A stretch of DNA of 64,000 nucleotides from CAVQJU01 sp963712905 (GCA_963712905.1 CAVQJU010000004.1:124001-188000), one strand, 5' to 3'. Counted from the stretch's first letter, positions 36,673 to 46,351 are shown. The notes: generated from the sequence alone by a model not told the origin. Made by a program: numbers and translations.

Positions 36673-38381
36673 CTACTGAACGCTCACGGTGAGCGCGGCG
36701 CGGCGGTTCAGCCGGCGCGTCTCTTCGCGCGAGTTGTCGTACTTAGGTGCTTCCTCGCCGTAGCTGCGCGTCTGCATCCGGGCCGCCGGAACGCCTCGCG
36801 AGATGAGGTAGTCGCGCACGCTCGCGGCGCGCCGGTCGCCGAGCGCCAGGTTGTACTCCGCCGTGCCGATGCTGCAGGTGTGGCCTTCGATGACGATGTT
36901 GCGGCCGGGGTTCGCCTGGAGCTTCGTGACCGCATCGTCGAGGAGCCGCAGCGCCTCGGGACGCAGGGTCGAGCGGTCGAAGTCGAAGTAGACATCGTCG
37001 AAGGTCAGCTGGGCCACCGGCGCCGGCCGCGTGACCTGGATGTTGACCGTATCGGACGCCGTCTTTTGGTCGGTCGGGCACGTGACCGTCACGGTAACCG
37101 GGACCGCGCCCTCCTGGTTCGGGGCGGTGAACACCGTCTGGCGCGCGGTCGGGTTCGCGAACGTGCCGCTCGGCGCCGTCCAGCGATACGTCACGGCGCA
37201 ATTGATCGAGCTTGTCGCAGTCGCCGTCACGGTCGAGGTTCGTCCGACTTCAACCGATGTCGGATCGGCCTGGGCCCGGACCGAGAGGTTGTGGGCCGGA
37301 GGCCGGCGCCGGCGCCGGCGCGGGTGTCGGTGTGGGCGGCGGCGGTGGCGGCGGCACGTACTTCCGGACGCCAGGGTGATAGCCGATCCGCACCTGCCAG
37401 TCCCAGTAGTCGCCGAACGGGGAGTCGTGGAGAATCGGAACGTCCATCCACACGCGACTGTGTCGGGACGTTCCAGCTCACGCCCACGCCGAGGAAGAAC
37501 CCCTTCGGCGCCTGGTAGGTGGCCCCGATGGTCGCGCGCGTAATGTTTTCCGTGTCAACGACCAGCGGAGGCAGCGATCTGTCGGGCGCGGCAGGAAACG
37601 CCCCCGGGGTGTAGCTGGCCGTGCCGCTCGAATTCGCGATGCCGTTCAGTTCCGCCGTCAGGCGAAGCTGACTGCGCGACGGAAATCCGGCACCCACGCC
37701 GTACCGGAACGCCCCGCTCGGAAGGTCGAACTGGTCGGGGCTGCCGCGGAACTCGTAGCCGAAGTAGCTGGACACTTCAGCCTTCGCCAGTTCCTTACTC
37801 GCGACAAAGTCCAGGAAGAAGTCGGCCATGCCCGTGCCGATGCCGTCGTCGGAATTGGCCGTCGGCAGCTTCACCATGAACTTGACGGCAAGCGCAGCCG
37901 GCTTGGGAGTGGCCTGTGACCAGAAGTTCACCTTGGCGCCCAGGTAGACGTCGCCGAAGTTGTCGCCGGTCCACCCGGTGTGGACGCGGGGATACCGATC
38001 GACGAACCCGCCATACTTCGGGTCGGCGACAAAGAGCGGCCGGAGGTCGCGATCGATGCGCGTGTCGAAGAGAATCGACCCGAAGATTTCCGTGCGGCCC
38101 TTGAGGCCGTACGCGAATGTGCCGGAGAAGTCGCCGATGTTCGTGTAGCCCTGAATGTAGTTGGTGCCTCGACGGTAGCCGCTGACCGACCACTTGCCTG
38201 CGGGCAGTACCTCGGCCGTAGGCAGGAACCACAGGCCGGTATCGCCGTAGAAGGTCGTCGTCGCCGGGCGGGTGTTATCCGCAGTTGTTGAGCTTGCCTG
38301 GTTGGTCTGGGCGCCGGCTGTCAGAGCGGTAAGAACGAAGAACCCGGCAGCTAGAGTGAGTGTGCGGAACGTTGTCGTCAT
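36673..38381 (-). CDS. outer-membrane OmpA-domain protein, two apparent frameshifts
   Basis: Repaired length 568 residues. A signal peptide (ending LTAGAQ) leads into a beta-rich, barrel-like region of about 310 residues. The frame shifts near 37454; one base removed gives VWMDVPILHDSPFGDYWDW and a PPPPPPPTPTPAPAPA linker. It shifts again near 37300 in the GC-repeat linker; one base removed gives HNLSVRAQADPTSVEVG, an Ig-like domain. The C-terminus is an OmpA peptidoglycan-binding domain (YFDFDRSTLRPEA, NRRAALTVSVQ). It would tie the outer membrane to the cell wall. Assembly error is favoured because all three frames give one coherent protein. Confidence 0.8.
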
Positions 38382-38430
38382 AAGGAGATCAGCCTTCTCC
38401 CCTCAGGATAAGACGAAATCCGCGAAATTA

Positions 38431-39228
38431 CTAGCTGATTTCGCGCTTTGGAGTGACGATCCATGCAATGAGGATGCTCAGCGCGTAAAGGCCGAGCATC
38501 GGCGCCGCAAAGATCGACTGCGTGATCATGTCGCCGCTCGGTGTGATGACGGCCGCCACCACGAAGATCGCAAGGACGGCGTACTTGGTATTGCGGAGCA
38601 GGAAGCGCGCCGTCACCAGGCGCATCTTCGCGAGGAAGAACACCACCGTCGGCATCTGAAACACGAGGCCCATACCGATCAGCATCTTCGAGTAGAGGTC
38701 GAAGACGTCCTCGAGCCTCGGCATGAAGATCAGATCAGCCGTATTGAAGCTCGCAAAGAACGTCATCATGAACGGGAAGATGATGTAGTGGTTGAACGCC
38801 GCGCCGCCGACGAATCCGATCGTCGACATCAGGACGAACGGCACGGCAAACCGCTTCTCGTTCGCGTAGAGCCCCGGCGCGATGAACAGCCACACCTGAT
38901 ACATGATCCAGGGCGACGCCAGCACGATGCCGACGATCAATCCGATCTGCACGTAGAGCCCGAACGCTTCGCCGGGCTGCGTGTAGATCATCCGGCTGCC
39001 CGCCGGCAGCAGACGCCAGGTCGGCGTCAGGATGAAGTTGACGATCGGGTTGATGAAGAAGAAGCCGAGGCCGACACCGATCGCGATCCCGAGCACGGAT
39101 TGCACGATGCGTTTCCGGAGCTCGTCCAGGTGCTCCAGAAACGACATCTTTCCCCCAGCCTCTTCATCGTCTTCGAGATCGGGCTGGAGGGCCCCCGACT
39201 GAGGGCCTGGGAACTGCACTAAGGCCAC
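38431..39228 (-). CDS. tatC: twin-arginine translocase subunit TatC
   Basis: 265 residues with six membrane helices. The typical TatC N-terminus is MSFLEHLDELRKR; helices follow with SPWIMYQVWLFIAPGLY and FVGGAAFNHY. The listed start is GTG; ATG 39147, with a GGGGGA ribosome site, is a good alternative that begins at MSFLEHL. It lies 8 bp after tatA and should export the Tat-leader proteins seen elsewhere in the window (DUF1552, MmgE/PrpD). Confidence 0.93.
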   Translation of the reverse strand: MALVQFPGPQSGALQPDLEDDEEAGGKMSFLEHLDELRKRIVQSVLGIAIGVGLGFFFINPIVNFILTPTWRLLPAGSRMIYTQPGEAFGLYVQIGLIVGIVLASPWIMYQVWLFIAPGLYANEKRFAVPFVLMSTIGFVGGAAFNHYIIFPFMMTFFASFNTADLIFMPRLEDVFDLYSKMLIGMGLVFQMPTVVFFLAKMRLVTARFLLRNTKYAVLAIFVVAAVITPSGDMITQSIFAAPMLGLYALSILIAWIVTPKREIS

Positions 39229-39236
39229 GGAAGGAG

Positions 39237-39509
39237 CTAAGCAGTCTTATCGGCGTGCTGGGCGACGGGGTCCGCGGTCGGGTGCGGATCGGGCGTCGTG
39301 GAGGGGGCCGGTGCCGGCGTGGTGGTCCGCTGCTCCTCCATACGGATCTCTTCTTCGAGCGTGCTCTTGAGCTCGTTCGAGGCTCGCTTGAATTCGGCCA
39401 GGCTCTTGCCGAGCGATTTGCCTAATTCAGGCAGCTTGCGGGGGCCGAAGATGATCAGCGCGATGACGAAAATCACGATGAGCTCCGGCATGCCAAGCGA
39501 ACCAAACAT
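39237..39509 (-). CDS. tatA: twin-arginine translocase subunit TatA/B
   Basis: 90 residues. One membrane helix (MPELIVIFVIALIIFGPRKLPELGKSLG) with the FGPRKLPELG hinge, an amphipathic helix and a Pro/Thr-rich tail. AGGAGA 7 bp upstream sets ATG 39509 rather than the longer frame. First gene of the tatA-tatC pair. Confidence 0.93.
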   Translation of the reverse strand: MFGSLGMPELIVIFVIALIIFGPRKLPELGKSLGKSLAEFKRASNELKSTLEEEIRMEEQRTTTPAPAPSTTPDPHPTADPVAQHADKTA

Positions 39510-39530
39510 GGTGTTCTCCTGCTTCACGTC

Positions 39531-39560
39531 ATTATAGGAACCGCACTGCAAACGGGTCAA
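39531..39560 (-). promoter_or_regulatory. sigma-70-type promoter of tatAC
   Basis: On the minus strand TTGACC (39560-39555), an 18-bp spacer and a perfect TATAAT (39536-39531). Expected transcript start near 39524, 15 nt before the tatA ATG. Confidence 0.75.
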
Positions 39561-39619
39561 GGAGTTCCGCGGCGGCCTGTACCCGGAAGTCGTTGCCCGT
39601 AAGGAAGTTATCTGCTAGC

Positions 39620-41245
39620 ATGCCTGACATGCGACGTTACCGCTCTCTGTCCATCGTCGTGTCTGCCATCGCCGTGTCCGCGCTGGTCGGCGGGTTCTTC
39701 GGCAAGAGCCTGCTCGCCGACGACAAGGTGCCGGATCACTACAAGGCGTTCACGGCCGCGCTGAGCGCCATCGAATCCGGCTACATCGACAAGATCGATT
39801 CGGATCGCCTGGTGTACGGCGCGGTGCGGGGCATGCTCTCCACGCTCGATCCGCATTCGAGCTTCTTCGACCCGCGCGAGTACGCGCAGATGCGCGAGCG
39901 GCAGGAAGGGCACTACTACGGCATCGGGATCCAGATCAGCGCCGTGGACGGCGACATCATCGCGCAGTTCGTGTTCGAGGGATCGCCGGCCCACAAACAG
40001 GGCGTGCGGCAGGGCGACGTCATCGCGAACATCGCGGGCGAGGGCACGAAGGGCTGGAACACCGATCAGGCGATGAAGAAACTCCGCGGCGCGCGCGGCA
40101 CGCCGGTGCAGATTTCGCTGCGGCGCCGTGGGTACGCGCAGGTCATCAACGTGGAGCTCGTGCGCGACGAAATCACCATCCCCACCGTCCCGGCGTTCTT
40201 CATGATCGACGCGACGACGGGGTACGTGCAGCTGCGCGACTTCGGCGAGAACACCGACCGCGATCTGCGCCGCGCGCTGCAGGCGCTCGCGCCGAAAGGC
40301 ATGCGCCGGCTGCTGCTCGACATCCGCAACAATCCGGGCGGCCCGCTCGACCAGGCCATCAAGGTCGTCAACGAGTTCATGCCGCGCGGCAAGATGATCG
40401 TCTACACGCGCGGCCGCGTGTCCAACTCCGACCAGGATTACCGCGCGACCGAAGACGGTCAGTTCACCGACATCCCGATCGTCGTCATGGCGAACCGCAG
40501 CAGCGCGAGCGCGTCGGAGATCGTCACGGGCGCGCTGCAGGATCACGACCGCGCCTATGTCGTCGGCGAAACGACGTTCGGCAAGGCGCTCGTGCAGTCC
40601 ATCTACCGCATCAGTGGCGGGGCGGGGCTCGCGCTCACCACCGCGCACTACTACACGCCGAGCGGGCGCCTCATCCAGCGGCCGTGGGACGTGAGCTTCG
40701 ACGAGTACCTCACGTACACCATGCGCGACCAGGACGCCAACAAGGCGCACAACGCGAGCGATCTGAAGCACACGGATGCGGGGCGCCCGGTCTATAGCGG
40801 CGGCGGCATCGAGCCGGACAAGCGCGTGGCCGGACCGCTCGAAGGGTTCGACCCGACCCGGTTCGGCAGGGGCCTGAGCGCCCGCGGATCGTTCGCCGTC
40901 TACGCGGCGAAGTTCACGGCGGACGGCGACACGCGGGTTTCCCAGTCATCGACCGGCCGCAAGACGGTCAAACCCAACTTCGTCGTCGACGACGCGATGG
41001 TGGCGGACTTCCGCGAGCAGCTGAAGGCCGATCGTGTTCGCATCGACGAGGAGGCGTTCACGAAAGACCTGGAGTTCATCAAGGCGATGCTCCGGTTCGA
41101 GATCGATCGGGCGCTGTTTGGCGTCGCCGAAGCGCGGCGCCACCTGATCGAGGTGGATCCGCAGGCGCGCGTCGCGCTCACGATGTTCGGCGAGGCACAG
41201 CGGCTGTCCGACCTCTCGCGGGCGCCCGCCAAGGCCGCGCACTAA
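39620..41245 (+). CDS. C-terminal processing protease (S41)
   Basis: 541 residues. An N-terminal signal/anchor helix, a PDZ domain (GIGIQISAVDGDIIAQFVFEG..GVRQGDVIANI) and the S41 protease domain with DIRNNPGGPLDQA, the catalytic Ser in RSSASASEIV and the Lys in GETTFGKALVQ. It trims exported proteins from a C-terminal tail. ATG 39620 is chosen with AAGGAAG upstream; ATG 39629 is possible. Divergent from tatA. Confidence 0.92.
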   Translation: MPDMRRYRSLSIVVSAIAVSALVGGFFGKSLLADDKVPDHYKAFTAALSAIESGYIDKIDSDRLVYGAVRGMLSTLDPHSSFFDPREYAQMRERQEGHYYGIGIQISAVDGDIIAQFVFEGSPAHKQGVRQGDVIANIAGEGTKGWNTDQAMKKLRGARGTPVQISLRRRGYAQVINVELVRDEITIPTVPAFFMIDATTGYVQLRDFGENTDRDLRRALQALAPKGMRRLLLDIRNNPGGPLDQAIKVVNEFMPRGKMIVYTRGRVSNSDQDYRATEDGQFTDIPIVVMANRSSASASEIVTGALQDHDRAYVVGETTFGKALVQSIYRISGGAGLALTTAHYYTPSGRLIQRPWDVSFDEYLTYTMRDQDANKAHNASDLKHTDAGRPVYSGGGIEPDKRVAGPLEGFDPTRFGRGLSARGSFAVYAAKFTADGDTRVSQSSTGRKTVKPNFVVDDAMVADFREQLKADRVRIDEEAFTKDLEFIKAMLRFEIDRALFGVAEARRHLIEVDPQARVALTMFGEAQRLSDLSRAPAKAAH

Positions 41246-41250
41246 GCAGA

Positions 41251-41302
41251 AGGAGGGCGGGGCTTTCAGCCCCGCCGAGGCGGCCCTGAAAGGGCCGCCC
41301 TA
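41251..41302. repeat. double-hairpin repeat, copy 2
   Basis: GGCGGGGC-TTTCA-GCCCCGCC followed by GGCGGCCC-TGAAA-GGGCCGCC, directly after the protease stop. Loops TTTCA and TGAAA are complementary in sense to each other, as in copy 3. Confidence 0.88.
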
Positions 41303-41322
41303 CGGGTTCGTTCGCACGGCCG

Positions 41323-41374
41323 ATTGGGGCAAGTAACCACAACGAATAGGGCGTCAGATTGCCCTTGCCCCAAT
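41323..41374. promoter_or_regulatory. 11-bp inverted repeat, candidate operator
   Basis: ATTGGGGCAAG (41323-41333) and its exact complement CTTGCCCCAAT (41364-41374), 30 bases apart. The right arm covers the -35 of the predicted smc promoter, so it could be a repressor site or an RNA hairpin of the upstream transcript. Confidence 0.4.
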
Positions 41375-41393
41375 AGATAGGCCTTGCTACACT
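41365..41393 (+). promoter_or_regulatory. candidate sigma-70 promoter of smc
   Basis: TTGCCC, a 17-bp spacer, and TACACT (four of six matches each). Expected start near 41400, leaving a leader of about 130 nt. Confidence 0.45.
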
Positions 41394-41405
41394 GGCGACC
41401 GCTTG

Positions 41406-41450
41406 GCGGCTCGGGGCCGCCTTCCGACTCACGGAAGGCGAAGTAGCCGC
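41406..41450 (+). other. structured leader upstream of smc
   Basis: A perfect 9-bp hairpin CGCCTTCCG-ACTCA-CGGAAGGCG (41418-41440), enclosed by GCGGCT/AGCCGC arms (41406-41411 and 41445-41450). No T-run follows, so it is not a normal terminator. No known riboswitch is recognised. The rest of the gap to the smc ATG shows nothing further. Confidence 0.45.
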
Positions 41451-41531
41451 AGAATCGGTCTCGTTGTCAGTCTGTCACCCAGCCAGCTTCCCGCACATTG
41501 AGGCATCAGTGTCGATGCCGTGGTGTACACC

Positions 41532-44500
41532 ATGCGTCTCGAACGTCTAGAGATCAACGGGTTCAAATCGTTCTCCGACCGCTCGGAGCTGGCCTTCGAC
41601 AAGGGCGTGACCGCCATCGTCGGGCCGAACGGCTGCGGCAAGAGCAACGTCGCTGACGCCATTACGTGGGTGATGGGCGAGCAGAGCGCCAAGAGCCTGC
41701 GCGGCGAGCGGATGGAAGACGTGCTTTTCAGCGGCAGCGACGCACGGAAGCCGACGGCGTCGGCCGAAGTCCGGCTGCGTTTCAGCGGTGTGCTGAAGAA
41801 CCTGACGGGGCCCGCGCTTCCGGGAATTGACGATGGCGCGCCGCACGAAAACGGCCACGCCGGAAACGGTCACAACGGCAATGGCCATCACGGCAACGGG
41901 ACGAATGGGAACGGGGCGAACGGCAACGGCCACGAACCGGTTCCGTTCGTCGCTTCCGGGATTGCGCGTCAGGATGCGGTTCTCACGCGCGCCGAGGCCG
42001 AGGAACTGATTCAGTCGGTCGCGCGCGAAGTGGAAGTGACGCGGCGTCTCTACCGGTCGGGCGAGAGCGAGTACCTGATCGACGGCCAGGTCTGCCGCCT
42101 GCGCGACGTGCACGAGCTGCTGATGGACACGGGCCTCGGCGCGAAGGCGTACGCGATCATCGAGCAGGGCAAGATTGGCCTCATTCTGAGCTCGAGGCCG
42201 ACCGACCGCCGCCAGCTGATCGAAGAAGCGGCCGGCGTCACCCGGTACAAGTCCCGCCGCCGTGCGGCGGAGCTCAAGCTCGAAGCCGCGCGGCAGAACC
42301 TGACCCGCATCGACGACATCGTGTTCGAGGTCGAAAAGCAGCGCGGGACGCTGAAGCGGCAGGCCGGCAAGGCGAGACGCTACCAGAAGCTTCGCGACGA
42401 GCTGCGCCGCTGCGAGAAAGTCCTGCTGGCGCGCAAGTATCGGCAGCTTGCCGAGACGATCGCGTCGGCGCGCGCGCAGCTCTCGGAGGCCCGGGTGCGC
42501 GAGTCGGCCGCGGCCGCGCAGGTCGCCGAAGTCGAATCCAACCTGAGCCGGCTGCGCATCGAGCTGGTCGAAGCCGAGTCGAAGTCCACCTCCACTCGCG
42601 AGGCCGCCCACGCGTGCGAGCTCACCATCAACCGTCAGCAGCAGCAGATCGCGTTCGACGATGAGCAGGCGAAGGCGCACGACGCCCGCGTCGCGGCCGT
42701 CGTGGCCGAGGCGGAGGCCCTCGAGGCGCGCCGTGAGCCGGCACGTGCCGCTCTCGAAGCGCGGCGGGTCGCGGCGGCCGACGCCAACATCGAGCGCGAC
42801 CGCGCGGCGGCCATGCTCGCGGCCGGCTCGGAGGCATACGATTCGGCCCACCGCGAGATCGAAGGGCTCGAGGCCGATGTCGAAGCGGCGCGGAGCGAGG
42901 TGTTCTCGGCGATCAACTCCGCCACGGCCCTGCGCCATGCGCTCGAGCATGCGGCGTCCACACGGGATCGTGTAGGCGAGACGCTGTCGAAGCTCGACGT
43001 CGAGACCAACGACGCGCGGGTGGAGTCTGACCGCATCGGCGCGGAGCGGGATGCGGCCGCCGAAGCCCTGCGGCGGGCCCAGCACGGGATCGAGGAGACG
43101 CGGATCGCGCGGACCGCGCGCGAATCGGAGCTGGCGAGCGCGCGCATCGAGCACGAGTGGCGCGCGCGCATGGTGCGCTCGGGCGAACAGGAGCTGGCGG
43201 GCCTCGAAGCGCGCCTGAAATCGCTCGAGGAGCTCGAAGCCGCGCGTGCGGGTTACGGAGACGCCGCGCGCACGCTGCTGGCGCAGGCCAACGGCAAGGT
43301 GTCGCAGAAGGGCGCGGTCGCGGACTACCTCGAAGTGGATCACGGGTACGAGCGGGCAGTCGAGGCCTGCCTCGCGGACCTGCTCCAGCACGTCATCGTC
43401 GAACGCCAGGAGCACGCGGCCGCAGGCTTCGGCCTGGTGCGCGAAGCCGGCGCCGGCCGCTGCGGGTTCCTGATTGCCGCCCCGGAGGCGGCTGAGGGGC
43501 CCACGACGGTCTGGGGCCGGACCGACGCGGCGCCGCCCGAGGGCGTGGTGGCGTTGTCGTCCGTCGTGCGCGTCAACGGCGCGTATGGCGGCGCCATTCA
43601 GCGCGCGATCGGGGATGCGTGGATCGCCGAGTCGTACGACCGCGCGGTTGACAGCAGCAGCCTCACCGCTCTGCCGGTCGTGACGCACGACGGCGACGTG
43701 TTCCACGGACCGCACCTGGTCTCGGGCGGACTCCATGAGGCGGCCCGGGGCATTCTCGAGACCAAGGGCGAAATCAAGGAACTGCGCGGCCGGATTCAGG
43801 CCCAGCGCGAGACGCTCGCCAGCCTCGCCGCCGAAACCGCGGCGCTCGACGCCGCGATCGTCCAGGCGTCGAATGCGATCGCGGCCCTCGCGGCCGAGCA
43901 CCACAAGCAGGAAAAGGCGGTCGTGGCGCAGGAGGCGCAGCTCCAGCACGCGCAGGACGAGACGGGCCGCCTCGCCCTGAAGAACGAGCAGCTCAGCCGC
44001 GAGCGCCGGCAGGCCGAAGAGGAGCGCGAGGCGATCGACCGGCGCCAGGGCGAAGCCCGCGAGTCGATCGCGAGGCTGGAAAACGATCAGCGGGCGGCCG
44101 ACGATCGGCTGACCGCCGCGCAACGCAGCCTGTTCGAGGCGCGCGAGGCCGCCGAAGATCTCAGCCAGCGCGCGGCCGAAGCCCGCGCCGCTCACGCGGC
44201 CCTCGTCGAACGCGCGGCGGCGCTGGCCTCCGAGGTGGAGCGCCTCGAGGAAGCTGGCGCTGAACTGGAAGCGCGAGCGGTCGCGCTCGCGGCCGAACGC
44301 GACGAGACGCGCCGGCGCATCGACGAGTTGCACGCCGCCGTCGCCGCCGGCAAGGCGAAGCTCGACGCGGATGTGCGCGCGCTCGAGGGGCTGAAGCAGG
44401 ACGTCCGCGATGCCGACGAGGCCGTCGCCGCGCGCCGGGCCGGCGCCGACGAGCACGAGATTCTCATCAAGGATCGCCGGGCCGTTCTCGAAACGGCCCG

Positions 44501-45395
44501 CGGCGCCGTGGCCGAACTGGATCTCGCACGCGCCACCGCCGAAAGCGACCTGTCGCACCTCGCGGCGTCGTCACTCGAGCTCCTGCAGTCGACCATCGAC
44601 GAAGTCGTCGTCGAGGTGGAAGAGCTCGAACGCCAGGGCGGCGCGGCGCCAGACTCGCGCGTGGTCTGCGCGACCGACGACGCGGAGGACATGGACGAAG
44701 ACAGGGAAGACGCCGCCGCGGGCACCGCCATGGCCGACGCCACCGAGCGTGCGCTCAGCGCCGAAGAGGCCATCACCACGCTGCGCGCCAAGATCGATCG
44801 CCTCGGTCCCGTCAACATGATGGCGATCGAACAGTTCGACGAACTGGAGTCGCGGCACGGATTCCTCACGACGCAGCGCAAGGACCTGACCGAGTCCATC
44901 GCCCAGACGAGCGAGGCGATCAAACGCATCGACGAGACGACCCGCCAGCGCTTCGCCGAGGCGTTCACGGCGATCAACCGCAACTTCCAGGAAACCTTCA
45001 GCACGTTGTTCGGCGGCGGCCGCGCCGGCCTGACACTGCTCGACGAGAACGACCCGCTCGAAAGCGGCATCGAAATCATCGCGCAGCCCCCGGGCAAGCG
45101 GCTGCAGAGCGTGCAGCTGCTGTCCGGCGGCGAGAAGGCGCTGACCGCCATCGCCCTGATGTTCGGCCTCTTCAAGTTCAAGCCGAGCCCGTTCTGCCTG
45201 CTCGACGAAATCGATGCCCCGCTCGACGACGCGAATATCGGCCGGTTCGTCGAGATGCTGAGGAGCATGCTGCGCCATACCCAGTTCATCCTCATCACCC
45301 ACAACCGCAAGACCATGGAGATCGCCGACCGCCTCTACGGGGTCACCATGGAGGAGCCGGGGGTCTCGAAATTGATATCCGTCCAATTGAACTGA
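41532..45395 (+). CDS. smc: chromosome segregation protein SMC with low-complexity head insertion
   Basis: 1287 residues. Walker A GPNGCGKSN at about 31-39, long coiled coils, a flexible hinge near residues 575-740, and the C-terminal signature LLSGGEKAL with Walker B FCLLDEIDAPLDDAN. ATG 41532 gives the family start MRLERLEINGFKSF. Between VRLRFSG and EVEVTRRLYRSGESEYLIDG (about residues 91-165), where most SMCs have a short loop, it carries a long insertion including a His/Asn/Gly-rich repeat (104-134). An acidic patch (DDAEDMDEDRED) precedes the C-terminal head. Confidence 0.96.
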   Translation: MRLERLEINGFKSFSDRSELAFDKGVTAIVGPNGCGKSNVADAITWVMGEQSAKSLRGERMEDVLFSGSDARKPTASAEVRLRFSGVLKNLTGPALPGIDDGAPHENGHAGNGHNGNGHHGNGTNGNGANGNGHEPVPFVASGIARQDAVLTRAEAEELIQSVAREVEVTRRLYRSGESEYLIDGQVCRLRDVHELLMDTGLGAKAYAIIEQGKIGLILSSRPTDRRQLIEEAAGVTRYKSRRRAAELKLEAARQNLTRIDDIVFEVEKQRGTLKRQAGKARRYQKLRDELRRCEKVLLARKYRQLAETIASARAQLSEARVRESAAAAQVAEVESNLSRLRIELVEAESKSTSTREAAHACELTINRQQQQIAFDDEQAKAHDARVAAVVAEAEALEARREPARAALEARRVAAADANIERDRAAAMLAAGSEAYDSAHREIEGLEADVEAARSEVFSAINSATALRHALEHAASTRDRVGETLSKLDVETNDARVESDRIGAERDAAAEALRRAQHGIEETRIARTARESELASARIEHEWRARMVRSGEQELAGLEARLKSLEELEAARAGYGDAARTLLAQANGKVSQKGAVADYLEVDHGYERAVEACLADLLQHVIVERQEHAAAGFGLVREAGAGRCGFLIAAPEAAEGPTTVWGRTDAAPPEGVVALSSVVRVNGAYGGAIQRAIGDAWIAESYDRAVDSSSLTALPVVTHDGDVFHGPHLVSGGLHEAARGILETKGEIKELRGRIQAQRETLASLAAETAALDAAIVQASNAIAALAAEHHKQEKAVVAQEAQLQHAQDETGRLALKNEQLSRERRQAEEEREAIDRRQGEARESIARLENDQRAADDRLTAAQRSLFEAREAAEDLSQRAAEARAAHAALVERAAALASEVERLEEAGAELEARAVALAAERDETRRRIDELHAAVAAGKAKLDADVRALEGLKQDVRDADEAVAARRAGADEHEILIKDRRAVLETARGAVAELDLARATAESDLSHLAASSLELLQSTIDEVVVEVEELERQGGAAPDSRVVCATDDAEDMDEDREDAAAGTAMADATERALSAEEAITTLRAKIDRLGPVNMMAIEQFDELESRHGFLTTQRKDLTESIAQTSEAIKRIDETTRQRFAEAFTAINRNFQETFSTLFGGGRAGLTLLDENDPLESGIEIIAQPPGKRLQSVQLLSGGEKALTAIALMFGLFKFKPSPFCLLDEIDAPLDDANIGRFVEMLRSMLRHTQFILITHNRKTMEIADRLYGVTMEEPGVSKLISVQLN

Positions 45396-45433
45396 AGGGC
45401 CCGGCCGCGCGTATGTACGTCCGGAGGCGTGCC

Positions 45434-46351
45434 ATGGTGATTCACGGCCTGCGGCGGCGATCTCGGCGTTCCCTTGCGGCGGGGCTGGTGTCCGTGGCCC
45501 TGGCCGCCGTGGTCCTGTCGGGCTGCGGCATCCCGGTCGGCCCCCGCGGTCCCAGGGTCTCCGAGACCTGGACGCATACCTACCCCCTGAGCAAGACCGG
45601 CGAGGTCACGATCGTCAACGCCAACGGTCGCATCGAGGTCGAGGGGGTGGAGGGCGATACCGTCGAAGTCCAGGCCGAGAAGATCGCCCGGGGCGCGACC
45701 GAGCAAATCGCGCGCGACCTCCTGCCGCGGATTCCGATCGACGAGCGCGTCACGCCCGACTTCGTTTCCGTCGAAACCCGGCGCCTCAACGGCTTCCTGA
45801 TCGGCGCCAGCTACGAAGTGCGCTACCGGGTGAAGATGCCGCGGAGCGCGACCCTGCGCGCCACCACCGTCAACGGGGGCGTCTGGGTGAAAGCGATGGA
45901 GGGACGCGTCATCGCGAGGACGACAAACGGCGGCATCATGGCCACTGAAATGAGCGGCGCCGTCGAAGCCCGATCCGTGAACGGCGGGGTTCGAGTCCAG
46001 TTTGCGTCGCTCGGCACCGAGTCCGTCGAGCTGCGAACCGTGAACGGCGGCGTCCGTGTGGCGCTCCCCCAGGCGGCGAAGGCCACGGTCAGTGCGTCGT
46101 GGGTCAACGGCGGCATCAACCTGTCGGGACTGCAGTTCGAGGTCCGCGAGCAGGCCCGGCGCCGCTTCGAGGGCCGGTTGAACGGCGGCGGCGCGAACGT
46201 GGAGGTCGCCACCGTTAACGGCGGTATCACCCTGAGCACGGAGCTCGACAGGTCATCGGGGCCAGGGAAGGGGTGGGACGAGCTGACCCCGGAGAAGCCT
46301 CCCGACGAGCACGAACTGCACGAACTGCATGAACTGCATGAACGAAGATAA
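45434..46351 (+). CDS. DUF4097-like lipoprotein
   Basis: 305 residues. Lipobox LSGC with Cys31, then a beta-helix-like region built on repeated VNGGV/TNGGI turns (TTVNGGVWVKAMEG, TTNGGIMATEMSG, SVNGGVRVQ), as in DUF4097/DUF2807 adhesin-like proteins. ATG 45434 is chosen for its GGAGG; ATG 45413 also occurs. The tail reads HELHELHELHE, encoded by a 9-bp tandem repeat that also supplies the start codon of the next gene. Confidence 0.82.
   Translation: MVIHGLRRRSRRSLAAGLVSVALAAVVLSGCGIPVGPRGPRVSETWTHTYPLSKTGEVTIVNANGRIEVEGVEGDTVEVQAEKIARGATEQIARDLLPRIPIDERVTPDFVSVETRRLNGFLIGASYEVRYRVKMPRSATLRATTVNGGVWVKAMEGRVIARTTNGGIMATEMSGAVEARSVNGGVRVQFASLGTESVELRTVNGGVRVALPQAAKATVSASWVNGGINLSGLQFEVREQARRRFEGRLNGGGANVEVATVNGGITLSTELDRSSGPGKGWDELTPEKPPDEHELHELHELHERR
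46304..46344 (+). repeat. 9-bp tandem repeat at gene overlap
   Basis: Four near-perfect GAACTGCAY units. They encode the HEL repeats of the lipoprotein tail and, in another frame, the start MNCMNE of the M48 protease gene. Confidence 0.85.

Noticed and set aside
41406..41450. tRNA or known riboswitch upstream of smc
   Set aside because: Only nested stems are seen; no T-loop, anticodon arm or known aptamer sequence.
41547..44558. 1003-residue minus-strand frame antisense to smc
   Set aside because: Arg/Leu/Asp-rich translation typical of the shadow of a GC-rich coiled-coil gene; no motifs.
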